Shown: one piece after another, positions 1 through 9,614 of the stretch | How the letters are laid out: each line of letters begins with the position of its first letter | Position numbering within the stretch: position 1 is the first letter of the stretch | Assembly (NCBI GenBank): GCA_028688225.1 | Contig: JAQTYQ010000012.1 | Coordinates: forward strand, 40,117-104,116 | DNA from: Opitutaceae bacterium | Lineage (GTDB): Bacteria; Verrucomicrobiota; Verrucomicrobiia; Opitutales; Opitutaceae | DNA: 64,000 bases | Reading direction: 5' to 3' | The notes under the pieces: generated by a model | Told to the model about the DNA's origin: nothing | Database searches by the model: none | What the model saw: only the letters and a program-made list of their open reading frames with translations | Made by a program: the position numbers and the translations under genes

Positions 1-1
1 G

Positions 2-235
2 GGCGCCATCGACAATGTCATCGGCCCCTTGTCACTTTCCACCGTCACCGGCACTACTTCCCAAAAGCTGGAGCTGCACGTGTGGCTTTGGATCGATGAA
101 ATTCCCGACGTCGACAACGACGTGGTCGATGTGAAGAAGATCACCCTGGTCTACACGTATTCCTATAATGACGGCTATCGGACCCGGACCATGCGGGACA
201 TGGAAGTCTTCGTGCGCACGCGTTTCGACCAATGA
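2..235 (+). CDS. C-terminal end of a pilin-like protein (partial)
   Basis: The frame is open from the window edge and stops at 233-235, so only the last 77 residues are seen. This piece has no prepilin motif or membrane segment and ends in RTRFDQ. Its stop overlaps the ATG of the next gene (ATGA), and the next two genes encode a prepilin and a PilX-like protein. It is therefore most likely the C-terminus of another minor pilin or pseudopilin of the same operon. The family is inferred from context alone. Confidence 0.6.
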   Translation, partial: GAIDNVIGPLSLSTVTGTTSQKLELHVWLWIDEIPDVDNDVVDVKKITLVYTYSYNDGYRTRTMRDMEVFVRTRFDQ

Positions 236-969
236 AAAACCCCTCAAGAAATCCTGGTCCGCCCGCCGGCTTTTCGCTGGTGGAGGTCATGGTCGCCATG
301 AGCATTGCCGTGCTGGCCCTGGGCCTGACGCTCAGCACCTTCCTGTTCGGACTGCGGACCATGTACAAGGACACCCAGCGCCTCGCGACCAATGCGAATC
401 TCCGCTACTTCACGGCTCATGTGGCCAAAGAGACCCTCGACTCCAGCGAGTTCTATATCTTTCCCACCTATCAATCGCTCGATGGCAACGTCAATCTCGC
501 CACGGACGTCTCGGCTCTTGAGACCGACGCTTATGACACGGAGGCGGCCTATGGCGATTGCCTCGTGCTGGTGACCCGGGTCAGCATTGAGGCCACCGCC
601 AAGGTTCGCCAATTCAAGATCTATTACCGGGTGGTCACCGACTCCGCCAATGCCGGGGCCATCCGCTACTATGAAAGTGCGGACTACGGAAGCAGCGGCT
701 CATCCAGTTCGCTCACGACGCTGCTCAACGGCGTGGATCTCAAGACCACGCCTGGTATCTCCGGCTCCTTCGTGCTCGCCAAGGTCGCCTATGGACGCGC
801 CCGGCCCAGTCCCCAGTCCGGAAGCTTCCCCATTTTTTCGAGCGAAGCGGCCACCGTGTCGCCCAGCAACGAGAGTGTCTCCATCAATGTCGAAATCGTC
901 AACGGCTCGAACGTCAACAATGTCATTTCCAGCAGCAGCTTCAATTACACCGTCTCTCCCCGGAGGTAA
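232..969 (+). CDS. Prepilin-type N-terminal cleavage/methylation protein (PilW/PilV-like minor pilin)
   Basis: 245 residues. A basic leader ends in PPAG and is followed by FSLVEVMVAM, the class III prepilin signal. A prepilin peptidase would cut after G13, F14 would be methylated, and E18 is the conserved Glu5. A hydrophobic helix covers about residues 14-36. The C-terminal part is Ser/Asn-rich with beta-like segments, as in minor pilins. The ATG overlaps the previous stop by 4 bp, and the PilX-like gene starts 4 nt after this stop, so the three are translated together. The probable role is priming or tip formation of a type IV pilus or type II-secretion-like pseudopilus at the inner membrane. 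Which of the two cannot be told here. Confidence 0.85.
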   Translation: MKNPSRNPGPPAGFSLVEVMVAMSIAVLALGLTLSTFLFGLRTMYKDTQRLATNANLRYFTAHVAKETLDSSEFYIFPTYQSLDGNVNLATDVSALETDAYDTEAAYGDCLVLVTRVSIEATAKVRQFKIYYRVVTDSANAGAIRYYESADYGSSGSSSSLTTLLNGVDLKTTPGISGSFVLAKVAYGRARPSPQSGSFPIFSSEAATVSPSNESVSINVEIVNGSNVNNVISSSSFNYTVSPRR

Positions 970-973
970 GACC

Positions 974-3946
974 ATGAATGAAACAACCCACCACCCCGCG
1001 GAAAATCGGGGTTCTGCCCTCGTCACCGTCATGATTTTTGTCGGAGTGCTGGCGATCCTGACCGCCAGTATTTTGGGTTACTCCGTCAGCGAACGCCGGG
1101 CCAACGAGCGGCAGCGCCTGGCGCTGCGGGCGCGCAACATGGCGGAAAATGTCGCCGTGTATGCATCCGAGCAATTGACCACCAAGCTCTACCGGCTGCG
1201 CAGCGCTTCGCCCATGGCGTTCATGAGCGGATCCAACCAGATCCATCTGCCCCCTGACGACGTGACCGACACTGCCTACTCGGCCCCTGCCGATGTGGAG
1301 GTGTGGGCCGGCCTCACGAGCACCACCGGACTGACCTTCATCGATCCGACCGACCCCGCCAACGCCGGCAATCCGAACGCCGGCCTCAGTGTGAGCAGCA
1401 GCACCGTGCCCATCATCGCCAAGTCCACGATGCAACACCCGGCCATCGGCCCCGTCACGGCCTACGCCGAGCAGGATCTCCAGATCGCGATGATCCCCCT
1501 CTTCCAGTTCGCGGTCTTCTACAACATGGACATGGAGTTCGGCCCCGGCCCAGACATGACCATCAACGGCCCGGTCCACACCAACGGCAATCTTATTGCC
1601 CGCATCCAGACCGGTTTCAGCAATACCCTGCAATTCACCGACCGCGTCACGGCCTCCGGCGGTTTCTATGCCAACACCGCCCATAAGGGGCCCACCTACA
1701 TGTCCAGCGGCAGCGTCGACAACGGCCCGGGCGGCTCCGGTCCGCTCTATTTCCAGAATCCCGGCGGGACCGTGACCAACATCAAAAACAGCTCCAGTGT
1801 GTGGCGGGATCACAAGTACGGCACCAGCAGCGAAACCGCCACCACGCTCAGCCAGTTCAAGACCTTTGCCACCTCCGCCTACGGCGGCAACCTCCGCACC
1901 AGCGTGCACGGGGTGACCCGCCTCGAACTCCCCGCCATCGGCGGCTACAAGGAAACCGACGATCCCGCGACGCCCGAAGATGACACCAAGAACGGCCGGC
2001 AGGTGATCGAGCCGCCGTTCGCCGACGATGAGGCCGACATCGTGCAGGCCAAATTTGCGCGCAACACCGGGCTCTACATCGTGGTCAACCCCGACGACCA
2101 GATCCGCACGGGCACCAAGCCGGACGGTTCCAATATCACCGTGCTCGCCCGCTCCTATCGCTGTTTTCTCAACACGGTCAACACCGACGGCTCCCACACC
2201 ATCCGCGAGGTCGTCCTGCCGGGGCAGCCCAGCTACGGTTACAACAACAACGGCACGCCGCTGGATCCCAACGACGATACGATGTATCAGAACAATCTGC
2301 CCAACCGCTACACGGACAAGACGGCCATCGGCGTGAACCAAATCCTGCGCATTCCCGCCAGCAGCCGCGCGTGCGATCAACCGATCGCAATGCTGTCCGG
2401 TGGAGGCGCGCTTACCCCTGCCTCACCCACCTCGCCGCCCAGTGCAGGGGCTTATGTTACGACCGCTGCCACCCTGGCGGCCATGCCCGCAACCAGCCTC
2501 ACCGGTTATAAGACGAGTGTGGCGAGCGGCTCGGCTTCGTACAGCAACATTCCCGACGCCTTCTTTTACGATCTCCGCCGCGGCAATAACCAGACGGGGT
2601 ACCCTTGGAGCCGCAGCGCAGGAACCCCCTATCAACCGCGGCCAATCGCCAAGATCGATTTTGATATGACGCGTCTCCGCCTGACGGTCGAGCGGACGCT
2701 CACCGGCGCCACCACGAGCAGCTCCATTTTCAATCCCAACAATCCAAACGGGCCAGGCTGGGTCTCGGCCAACTGGAGCCGCTCTGTCCTCAACGCCTCC
2801 GCCACACCCACCAACTACAATCTTGGCATCAACTACGGTGCGACCACGAACTACTCCGACTTCTTCCGCAACGCCCCCGCGCCGGCGCCCGACGACTACT
2901 TTGTTGATCCTTTCCGGATTTATTTCGCACCCGCCGATCCGATCGATCCCCTCATCACCACCGACCCCGACACCTTCGAAGTTCCCCCTACTTCCCTGGT
3001 CAGCACGGTCAACCCCAGCCCGTGGTTCGACGGCGTCACGGTCTACATCGACTCCGTTGGCGCCGAGGTCAAAGATGGCACCCGGGACGACTCCGGGGTC
3101 CGTCTCTGGAACGGCCGCGGTCCGGCCATCTCCCTTGACGGCGCCATTTATCCCAACCGCACCGGCTTCAGTTTTGCCACAAACGATGCCCTCTACGTGG
3201 TGGGTCACTTCAATGCCGATGGCAGCATCAACTCGACCACTTCCTCCACCGGCACCGGCGGCTACAGCGGCCGCTATCCGGAATCCGCCAATGAGAAGCT
3301 GACATCGGCGATGGGCGACGCCATCACCATCCTCTCCCAGCCGGTCTTTACGTCATCGGGCGGCAATTACTATCAGACCACCGGCTGGGCCGACTCGCTC
3401 AGCGGAAGCCGGTGCGATGGCAGGTCCGGTCATAGCTCGTCGTGGGCGACGACCAATCCGAGCTCCAGCAATACCACCGACGGCACGAATACTTCCATCA
3501 CCGCCGCCAGCGGCCCCTACTTCAGCGATACGAACGCCCATCCCGGATCGGGATCGGGACGCACTTATAAATTCGAACCCAGCGTCACCGAGATCTCCGC
3601 CTGCCTGCTCACCGGCATCGTGCCTACCACCGGCAGCCAGACCAGCGGCGGGGTGCATAATTTCCCGCGCCTGCAGGAGAGCTGGGCCTGGTTTGATTCG
3701 GTGGCCCTTTATATCCGCGGCTCGATGGTCGCCATGTTCCAGAGTCTAGTCGCCACCGAGCCCTGGAGCATCCGCTACTATCAGGGTGCCGTTCGCAACT
3801 GGGGTTTGCACGAGTCGCTGCGCGATCCCAACCACGACATTCCGCTCGAGCCCATCGTGCTGAACGCCCAGCGCATGCGCTACCGCGAAATCACGGCCGC
3901 GGAGTACGCCGCCCAGAAAGCGGTCATCGAGGCGCTCCCGCACTAG
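974..3946 (+). CDS. Very large PilX-like pilus assembly protein
   Basis: 990 residues. The ATG at 974 has a good Shine-Dalgarno (GGAGGT at 963-968). Residues 12-36 (RGSALVTVMIFVGVLAIL and onward) form the single N-terminal helix typical of PilX N-terminal proteins, followed by the usual helix rich in R, N and E. PilX proteins are normally about 150-250 residues; this one carries some 900 extra residues of Thr/Ser/Asn/Gly-rich, probably beta-structured exported sequence. It is the last gene of the minor-pilin operon. A plausible role is a pilus-tip or adhesin-like minor pilin, comparable in architecture to PilY1-type tip factors, though no such domain was recognised. The stop TAG (3944-3946) lies inside a palindrome. 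Confidence 0.75.
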   Translation: MNETTHHPAENRGSALVTVMIFVGVLAILTASILGYSVSERRANERQRLALRARNMAENVAVYASEQLTTKLYRLRSASPMAFMSGSNQIHLPPDDVTDTAYSAPADVEVWAGLTSTTGLTFIDPTDPANAGNPNAGLSVSSSTVPIIAKSTMQHPAIGPVTAYAEQDLQIAMIPLFQFAVFYNMDMEFGPGPDMTINGPVHTNGNLIARIQTGFSNTLQFTDRVTASGGFYANTAHKGPTYMSSGSVDNGPGGSGPLYFQNPGGTVTNIKNSSSVWRDHKYGTSSETATTLSQFKTFATSAYGGNLRTSVHGVTRLELPAIGGYKETDDPATPEDDTKNGRQVIEPPFADDEADIVQAKFARNTGLYIVVNPDDQIRTGTKPDGSNITVLARSYRCFLNTVNTDGSHTIREVVLPGQPSYGYNNNGTPLDPNDDTMYQNNLPNRYTDKTAIGVNQILRIPASSRACDQPIAMLSGGGALTPASPTSPPSAGAYVTTAATLAAMPATSLTGYKTSVASGSASYSNIPDAFFYDLRRGNNQTGYPWSRSAGTPYQPRPIAKIDFDMTRLRLTVERTLTGATTSSSIFNPNNPNGPGWVSANWSRSVLNASATPTNYNLGINYGATTNYSDFFRNAPAPAPDDYFVDPFRIYFAPADPIDPLITTDPDTFEVPPTSLVSTVNPSPWFDGVTVYIDSVGAEVKDGTRDDSGVRLWNGRGPAISLDGAIYPNRTGFSFATNDALYVVGHFNADGSINSTTSSTGTGGYSGRYPESANEKLTSAMGDAITILSQPVFTSSGGNYYQTTGWADSLSGSRCDGRSGHSSSWATTNPSSSNTTDGTNTSITAASGPYFSDTNAHPGSGSGRTYKFEPSVTEISACLLTGIVPTTGSQTSGGVHNFPRLQESWAWFDSVALYIRGSMVAMFQSLVATEPWSIRYYQGAVRNWGLHESLRDPNHDIPLEPIVLNAQRMRYREITAAEYAAQKAVIEALPH

Positions 3947-3976
3947 GAACCTGTCGGGCTTTGCCCGCAGGTTCCT
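3945..3976. repeat. Stop-codon palindrome, copy A
   Basis: Perfect 9-bp arms AGGAACCTG (3945-3953) and CAGGTTCCT (3968-3976) enclose a second 5-bp stem CGGGC/GCCCG with loop TTT and one bulged T. The first two bases are the AG of the stop codon of the PilX-like gene. The same core, with compensated changes in the arms, recurs at 4045-4076 (inverted) and 50971-51005. It may act as a bidirectional terminator or be a REP-like element. Confidence 0.85.
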
Positions 3977-4044
3977 TGTCAAAATGGCTGCGCCATTTCG
4001 GGCTGGACACTCCTGATTCTTCCCAACGGCGCAGCCCGTTGTTG

Positions 4045-4076
4045 AGCAGCCTGCGGGCAAAGCCCGACAGGCTGCT
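4045..4076. repeat. Stop-codon palindrome, copy B (inverted relative to A)
   Basis: Arms AGCAGCCTG (4045-4053) and CAGGCTGCT (4068-4076) enclose CGGGC-AAA-GCCCG. This is the reverse complement of the copy A core. The arm bases differ from A (GAA/TTC becomes CAG/CTG) but remain paired, so the stem is conserved by covariation. On the minus strand the element begins with the TAG stop of rdgB (4075-4077). The 68-nt spacer between A and B also holds gene-free sequence. Confidence 0.85.
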
Positions 4077-4692
4077 AGGCGGGGCCATCCCTGCCCTGCA
4101 GCCACGCGGCCAGTTGCGCCCAGGCGCGGCCGCGGTGGCTGAGCCGGTTCTTTTCCTCCTCACCTAGTTCGGCGAAAGTCCGGGCATACCCCGCGGGCAC
4201 GAAGACCGGATCGTAGCCGAAGCCGCCCGCGCCCGCCGGCTCGCGGCGCAGCGTTCCATCGCAACGGCCCTCGAACCTCTGCTCCTCACCGCCGGGTCCC
4301 GCGAGCACCAGCACGCACACGAAGTGCGCGGCGCGGCGCTCCTCCGGCACCTCGCGCATCACGGTCACCAGCTTCGCCAGGTTTTCCGCGCCGCTGGCCC
4401 GTGGGCCGGCGTAATAGGCCGATTCCACGCCCGGCGCGCCGCCGAGCGCGTCCACGCACAAACCGCTGTCGTCGGCCAGTGCCCAGGCTCCCGGCGGCAG
4501 CCGTTCCTTGAGCGCCCGCGCCTTCTTGCGTGCATTGCCCGCGAACGTGCCCGTATCCTCGGCCACCGGCGGCATGCCGCCGACCGTCACCGCCGAGATG
4601 ATCTCCACCGGCAGCGCGGCGGCGTCCGCCAGCGCCTGGAACTCCCGCGCCTTGTGGGCATTTCCCGAGGCGAGATAGAGCTTCAAAGGCAT
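4075..4692 (-). CDS. rdgB: XTP/dITP diphosphatase (non-canonical purine NTP pyrophosphatase)
   Basis: 205 residues, normal for the RdgB/HAM1 family. It hydrolyses XTP, dITP and ITP to the monophosphate plus pyrophosphate in the cytosol and so keeps deaminated purines out of DNA and RNA. Visible family motifs are LASGNAHKAREF (residues 7-18), ADDSGLCVDAL (about 73-83), SAYYAGPRA, and GGFGYDPVF near 152. The start is the ATG at 4692, where the family N-terminus MPLKLYLASGN begins; upstream in-frame sequence is not family-like. It is downstream of ribD on the same strand with a 26-nt gap, so cotranscription is likely. Its stop lies in palindrome copy B. Confidence 0.95.
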   Translation of the reverse strand: MPLKLYLASGNAHKAREFQALADAAALPVEIISAVTVGGMPPVAEDTGTFAGNARKKARALKERLPPGAWALADDSGLCVDALGGAPGVESAYYAGPRASGAENLAKLVTVMREVPEERRAAHFVCVLVLAGPGGEEQRFEGRCDGTLRREPAGAGGFGYDPVFVPAGYARTFAELGEEEKNRLSHRGRAWAQLAAWLQGRDGPA

Positions 4693-4718
4693 GGAAAATG
4701 AATAACAAGTCGGGGGGC

Positions 4719-5885
4719 TCAGCCCAGGCTGAAGGTGGTCTCGTCCACCTGCAGTTTCTCCGGATAGGCCACTCGCCCCCGCATGAGCTGGTCCGGTCCG
4801 AACGCGGCATGCCGCACGTCCTCCAGGCGCACGGCGTTGACCAGTTTCTCCGTCCGCAGGCCCTTGAACACCGCCTTGGCCCGCTCGTCTCCCAGCAGCA
4901 CGGGGGCGCGGTAGATGAACAAATAGTCGAGCTGGCGGAACTGGATCAGCTCGCTGATGATCTGCGCGCCGCCCTCGAAGTAGACGCCGGTGATGCCCGC
5001 CTCCGCGCACCGCCGCCGGAATTCCGTCAGAGGCGCGCGCATCGTGGACGACGGCAGGTTCCACACCTGCACGCCCAGGGCCTGCAGCTTCCGCACATAG
5101 CCGAGCCCGCCGTGCGGAGTGGTGACGACGATGGTGCGATCCTTGTGCTCGTCGGTATACGCCCGCGGCAGGCTTTTCTCCACCACCGTGCGCAGCAGGC
5201 CGTCGAACACGAAGCGCACCGGGCACCAGACCGCGCCGCCCAGCCGGCTGGTAAGGCTGGGGTTGTCACTCATGACCGTGCCCGCGCCGACCGCGATCGC
5301 CGGAAACAGCCTCCGCCAGCGGTGCACGTCCGTCCGCGCCTGCTCACCCGTGATCCACTCCGAATCATTGGTCCGCGTGGCGATCTTGCCGTCCAGCGTG
5401 ACCGCGGCCTTGGCGGCGAGCAGCGGCGTTTGGGTCGTGATCCAGTGGTTGAAGATCAGATTGAGGTCGGCGCAGTCGTCGGCCAGCACCCCCACGGTCA
5501 CCTCGACGCCCGCCGCGCGCAGCACCTCGAAGCCATGGCCGGAGTGCACGGGATTGGGGTCGGTGGCCCCGGCCACCACGTGCTTGAGACCGGCCGCGAT
5601 GATGGCGCCGGTGCAGGCGCCGGTGCGCCCCTGCGTGCTGCATGGCTCCAATGTCACATAGAGGGTCGCCCCCGGCCGGGGCAGGCGCCCGAGATTGTGC
5701 AGCGCCATGACTTCTGCGTGCGGAGCGCCGTCCCGGGCGTGATAGCCCTCGGCCACGATTTCGCCCTGCTCCACGATGACGGCCCCGACCATGGGATTCG
5801 GGTGCGTGGCTCCCCAGCCCTGACGGGCCAGGGTCAGCGCACGCTGCATGAAACGCTCATGGATTCCGGCTTCGCCGAAATCCAT
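4719..5885 (-). CDS. ribD: Bifunctional diaminohydroxyphosphoribosylaminopyrimidine deaminase / reductase
   Basis: 388 residues from the ATG at 5885. The N-terminal cytidine-deaminase-like domain has THPNPMVGAVIV, the zinc ligand and acid HAE (56-58), and PCSTQGRTGAC, which holds the other zinc cysteines. The C-terminal RibD_C reductase has AAVTLDGKIAT, SDNPSLTSRL and the late FEGGAQIISELI segment. The enzyme performs steps two and three of riboflavin synthesis. An in-frame ATG at 5933 would add 16 residues, but these are encoded by the repetitive pyrimidine/purine tract upstream, so 5885 is preferred. It is followed by rdgB. The usual PCxxxGRTxPC motif has Ala for Pro, a mild variation. Confidence 0.95.
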   Translation of the reverse strand: MDFGEAGIHERFMQRALTLARQGWGATHPNPMVGAVIVEQGEIVAEGYHARDGAPHAEVMALHNLGRLPRPGATLYVTLEPCSTQGRTGACTGAIIAAGLKHVVAGATDPNPVHSGHGFEVLRAAGVEVTVGVLADDCADLNLIFNHWITTQTPLLAAKAAVTLDGKIATRTNDSEWITGEQARTDVHRWRRLFPAIAVGAGTVMSDNPSLTSRLGGAVWCPVRFVFDGLLRTVVEKSLPRAYTDEHKDRTIVVTTPHGGLGYVRKLQALGVQVWNLPSSTMRAPLTEFRRRCAEAGITGVYFEGGAQIISELIQFRQLDYLFIYRAPVLLGDERAKAVFKGLRTEKLVNAVRLEDVRHAAFGPDQLMRGRVAYPEKLQVDETTFSLG

Positions 5886-6036
5886 GGCTTGGCGACCTAT
5901 GAGCTGCGAGCTATGACTCTTGACCTCTGACATCTGTGGAGAGTGAAAGTGAGTATGGGTTAACAGATTCGCGGATTGAGCGGGTTGACCTCTGATCTCT
6001 GGCCTCCGGCTTCTGATCTCTGGTTCCGACCTTTAC
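5886..6036. repeat. Pyrimidine-rich low-complexity tract with CTCTGA and TTTCAC words
   Basis: The gap between the MBL gene and ribD is filled with degenerate words such as GACCTCTGATCTCTGG and TTCTGATCTCTGG, plus, on the minus strand, CTCACTTTCACTCTC (5939-5953). The same words occur at 54239-54457, and the TTTCAC word also occurs inside the RHS gene near 58960. No gene is seen. The tract is the leader of ribD. Confidence 0.6.
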
Positions 6037-6672
6037 TCACGCGTGCACGAAGGGGTTGGTCTCCCGTTCCACCTCCACCGTGGTTTCGGGTCCGTGTCCG
6101 GGATACACCACCGTATCGTCCGGCAGGGTGAAAATCTGCTCGCGGATGGAACGCTCCAGCACCTCCAGGCTGCCGCCCGGCAGGTCCGTGCGACCGATGC
6201 CGCTGTGAAACAGCGCGTCGCCGACAAACGCCGCCTTCTGCGCCGCAAAGTGGTACAGCACATTGCCCGGGCAGTGTCCCGGCACATGCCGCACCTCCAC
6301 CGTCTGCCCCAGCGCCGTCCAATGCTGCCCTTGTCGGACAAACTCCGCTATCCGCAATGGTCCGAGCCGCGTCCCGGGAATGACGAACATCTCCATGACC
6401 TCGGGGTTCTCGATCAGGACCTGGTCATCGCGGTGGGCGCGCACCCTCACCCCGACCGCCTGCACCACCTCGGCTCCGCCCTGGGTGTGATCCCAGTGGC
6501 CGTGCGTCAGCCAGAGCTCCCGAAGGCGGCACTGTTCACGGTCGAGAATCGGCTTGATCTCCTGCCAGATGCCGCCGGGGGCGTCGATCAGCACCGCCTC
6601 GTGGAGATCCGGTGCGGTCAGCAGGTAGGCGTTGGTCTGGATCGGACCCGCCGGCAGGACGTGGATGTGCAT
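6037..6672 (-). CDS. MBL-fold metallo-hydrolase (glyoxalase II-like)
   Basis: 211 residues. The metallo-beta-lactamase signature is intact: LTHGHWDHTQGG (about 55-66, the HxHxDH metal site), GHCPGN near 131 (third His), GDALFHSGIGRTD (bridging Asp) and YPGHGPET (last His). The short form without the C-terminal hydroxyacylglutathione domain matches small cytosolic MBL hydrolases annotated as YcbL/GloB-like thioesterases. The exact substrate is unknown. It starts at 6672 (MHIHVLPAGP) and is divergent from leuB across a 133-bp gap. It lies upstream of ribD on the same strand, separated by the low-complexity tract. Confidence 0.88.
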   Translation of the reverse strand: MHIHVLPAGPIQTNAYLLTAPDLHEAVLIDAPGGIWQEIKPILDREQCRLRELWLTHGHWDHTQGGAEVVQAVGVRVRAHRDDQVLIENPEVMEMFVIPGTRLGPLRIAEFVRQGQHWTALGQTVEVRHVPGHCPGNVLYHFAAQKAAFVGDALFHSGIGRTDLPGGSLEVLERSIREQIFTLPDDTVVYPGHGPETTVEVERETNPFVHA

Positions 6673-6682
6673 CTCCGACTAA

Positions 6683-7915
<1,233 letters not shown>

Positions 7916-7950
7916 GATTCACGCATCAGGCTGACGCCAGAAGGGAGGGC

Positions 7951-8045
7951 GCTCTGCTGTCCAGCAGAGCTGGGCGCGCCGAGAAGCACGGACGACCCAG
8001 CGATCCATCCCCACCCGTCAGGCTATTTTGCGAACACTAATGGGA
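7951..8045. repeat. Perfect hairpin plus dispersed intergenic stem-loop element, copy 1
   Basis: After leuB a perfect 9-bp stem GCTCTGCTG/CAGCAGAGC (7951-7959/7962-7970, 2-nt loop) runs directly into an element that also occurs at 44601-44680 and partly at 51962-51999. The shared parts include a stem (CTGGG/CCCAG here) and a 28-nt tail at 8012-8039 that matches the second copy in 23 positions. No coding potential is seen. The first hairpin may end the leuB transcript, but no T-run follows. Confidence 0.75.
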
Positions 8046-8106
8046 GCCCAGCCCGGGAAACCCGCGCAGCAACAGCAGCGGGGCATCCCCGCCGGCCGCG
8101 CGCATC

Positions 8107-9576
8107 TCATTCCAGCGCGCTGAGCAACTCATCCAGCGACACCGTCGCAAAACTGGTGGCATAATCGCTCATCGCGTAAGGGATGATGATTTCCCGGCCG
8201 TGCAGCAACGCGCCGCACGTGTAGACGACGTTCGGGACGTAGCCCTCGCGCTCGGCCTCGTTCGGGGCCAGCAGCGGTTCGCGCAGGCGGCCGAGGACGC
8301 GCGTGGGGTCGGCCAGGTCCAGCAGGAACGCGCCGAGACAATATTTTCGCATCGGGCCGACGCCGTGGCTCAACACCAGCCAGCCCGCCTCCGTCTCGAT
8401 CGGGGAACCGCCGTTGCCGATCTTCACGAATTCCCAGGGTTGGGCCGGCGGCAGCAGCACCTCCGGGGTGTGCCAGAAATGAATGTTGTCGGAGAACATG
8501 AGGAGGATGTTCTCGTCGTCCTGGCGCGAGAGCATGGCGTAACGGCCGTTGATTTTGCGCGGGAACAGCGCCATGCCCTTGTTCTGCACGGCGGGGCCGT
8601 TGAGCGTGCTGAACTTGAAGTGGAGAAAATCCGGCGTCTCCAGCAATTGCGGCAGGATGATCTTGCCGTCATACGCGGTGCAGGTCGCGTAGTAGGTGAT
8701 CCGGCCATCGTCGTTCCGGAAACGGACGAAACGCGCGTCCTCGATGCCATTGCTCTGGCTGGACGTGGAGGGGAAGAGAACGCGCTGCGTGACCCGGCTG
8801 CCGGGGGAAAAGCACACTTCATAGTTCGACTCGGCCAGCAGCAGAATGCCGCGCGCGGCCCGGTCGACCGTGGCGTCCGTCGGGTCCGCCTGCCGGCGCT
8901 CCGCCGCCAGGACGCGGCGCAGGTCGTCCAGGATGAAGGCTTCGGGGAGTTGATCCAGCACCCGCCGGCAAAAATCATTCTGCACGCCCGCCTCCTGGAG
9001 TTTGCGGGCAAAGAGCGGCTTCTCGTAAGCAGCGTTGGGCACGCGGTCCGGCTCCGTCACGAACGGCACGGGCGGCGTGAGCGCGATGCGGTTCTGCGCG
9101 CTCACGGTGCCCGTGCGGAAGGCGATGGAGGAGATGTGCCCCTCGCCCGTGGCCCGCAGGCTCAGGATGAACCGGAGCGCACCCTGGGGCAGGCCGGTCT
9201 GGTCGGGGTGGGACACGATGGAAGGGTTGAACAGCGCCGCGGACTCCGGCGAGTACTCGTGCGTGAAGCAAGAGCCGATGAGCGCCTGTCGCTCCGGCGA
9301 AAGCACGGCGACGTTTTCCAGGTAATCGCGTATCTGGATGAAGCGGTTGCGGAACAATTGCTCCACCTGTTCGTGCCGATCCTCAAACTCACCCAGCACC
9401 TGGCCCAACAGCCGCGTGACCTCCCCGTCGGGAAGGCCCATGACCCGGGCCACGATCCTGCGCTCGCCGTCTTCGCCGGTGGGATGAAAGGGCCGCATCA
9501 GCACCCGCGAGCGGTCGGGGGTCAGGGTCGGTCCGATGCGCTTCACGTGGACGGTCGGTCGGGGGCTCGTGGTCAT
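8107..9576 (-). CDS. GH130-family glycosidase / beta-mannoside phosphorylase-like protein
   Basis: 489 residues. GH130 five-bladed propeller motifs are visible: LFNPSIVSHPDQ, NGIEDARFVRF near the middle, NKGMALFPRKINGRYAMLSR, KIGNGGSPIETEAGWLVLSHGVG-type blade sequence, and PNVVYTCGALLHG near the end. GH130 enzymes act on beta-mannosides, mostly by phosphorolysis. The specificity and the phosphate-binding residues were not verified. It lies 38 nt downstream of a GT4 gene on the same strand, and the two look like one operon for making and turning over a mannose-containing glycan. The ATG at 9576 is used. Confidence 0.85.
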   Translation of the reverse strand: MTTSPRPTVHVKRIGPTLTPDRSRVLMRPFHPTGEDGERRIVARVMGLPDGEVTRLLGQVLGEFEDRHEQVEQLFRNRFIQIRDYLENVAVLSPERQALIGSCFTHEYSPESAALFNPSIVSHPDQTGLPQGALRFILSLRATGEGHISSIAFRTGTVSAQNRIALTPPVPFVTEPDRVPNAAYEKPLFARKLQEAGVQNDFCRRVLDQLPEAFILDDLRRVLAAERRQADPTDATVDRAARGILLLAESNYEVCFSPGSRVTQRVLFPSTSSQSNGIEDARFVRFRNDDGRITYYATCTAYDGKIILPQLLETPDFLHFKFSTLNGPAVQNKGMALFPRKINGRYAMLSRQDDENILLMFSDNIHFWHTPEVLLPPAQPWEFVKIGNGGSPIETEAGWLVLSHGVGPMRKYCLGAFLLDLADPTRVLGRLREPLLAPNEAEREGYVPNVVYTCGALLHGREIIIPYAMSDYATSFATVSLDELLSALE

Positions 9577-9614
9577 GGTGTCGGTTCTGTCGCCGTTCTC
9601 GCTGCGGGTCGGCG

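Noticed and set aside
587..973. An upstream extension of the PilX-like gene
   Set aside because: It would overlap most of the prepilin gene in another frame; ATG 974 has a good ribosome site and the correct family start.
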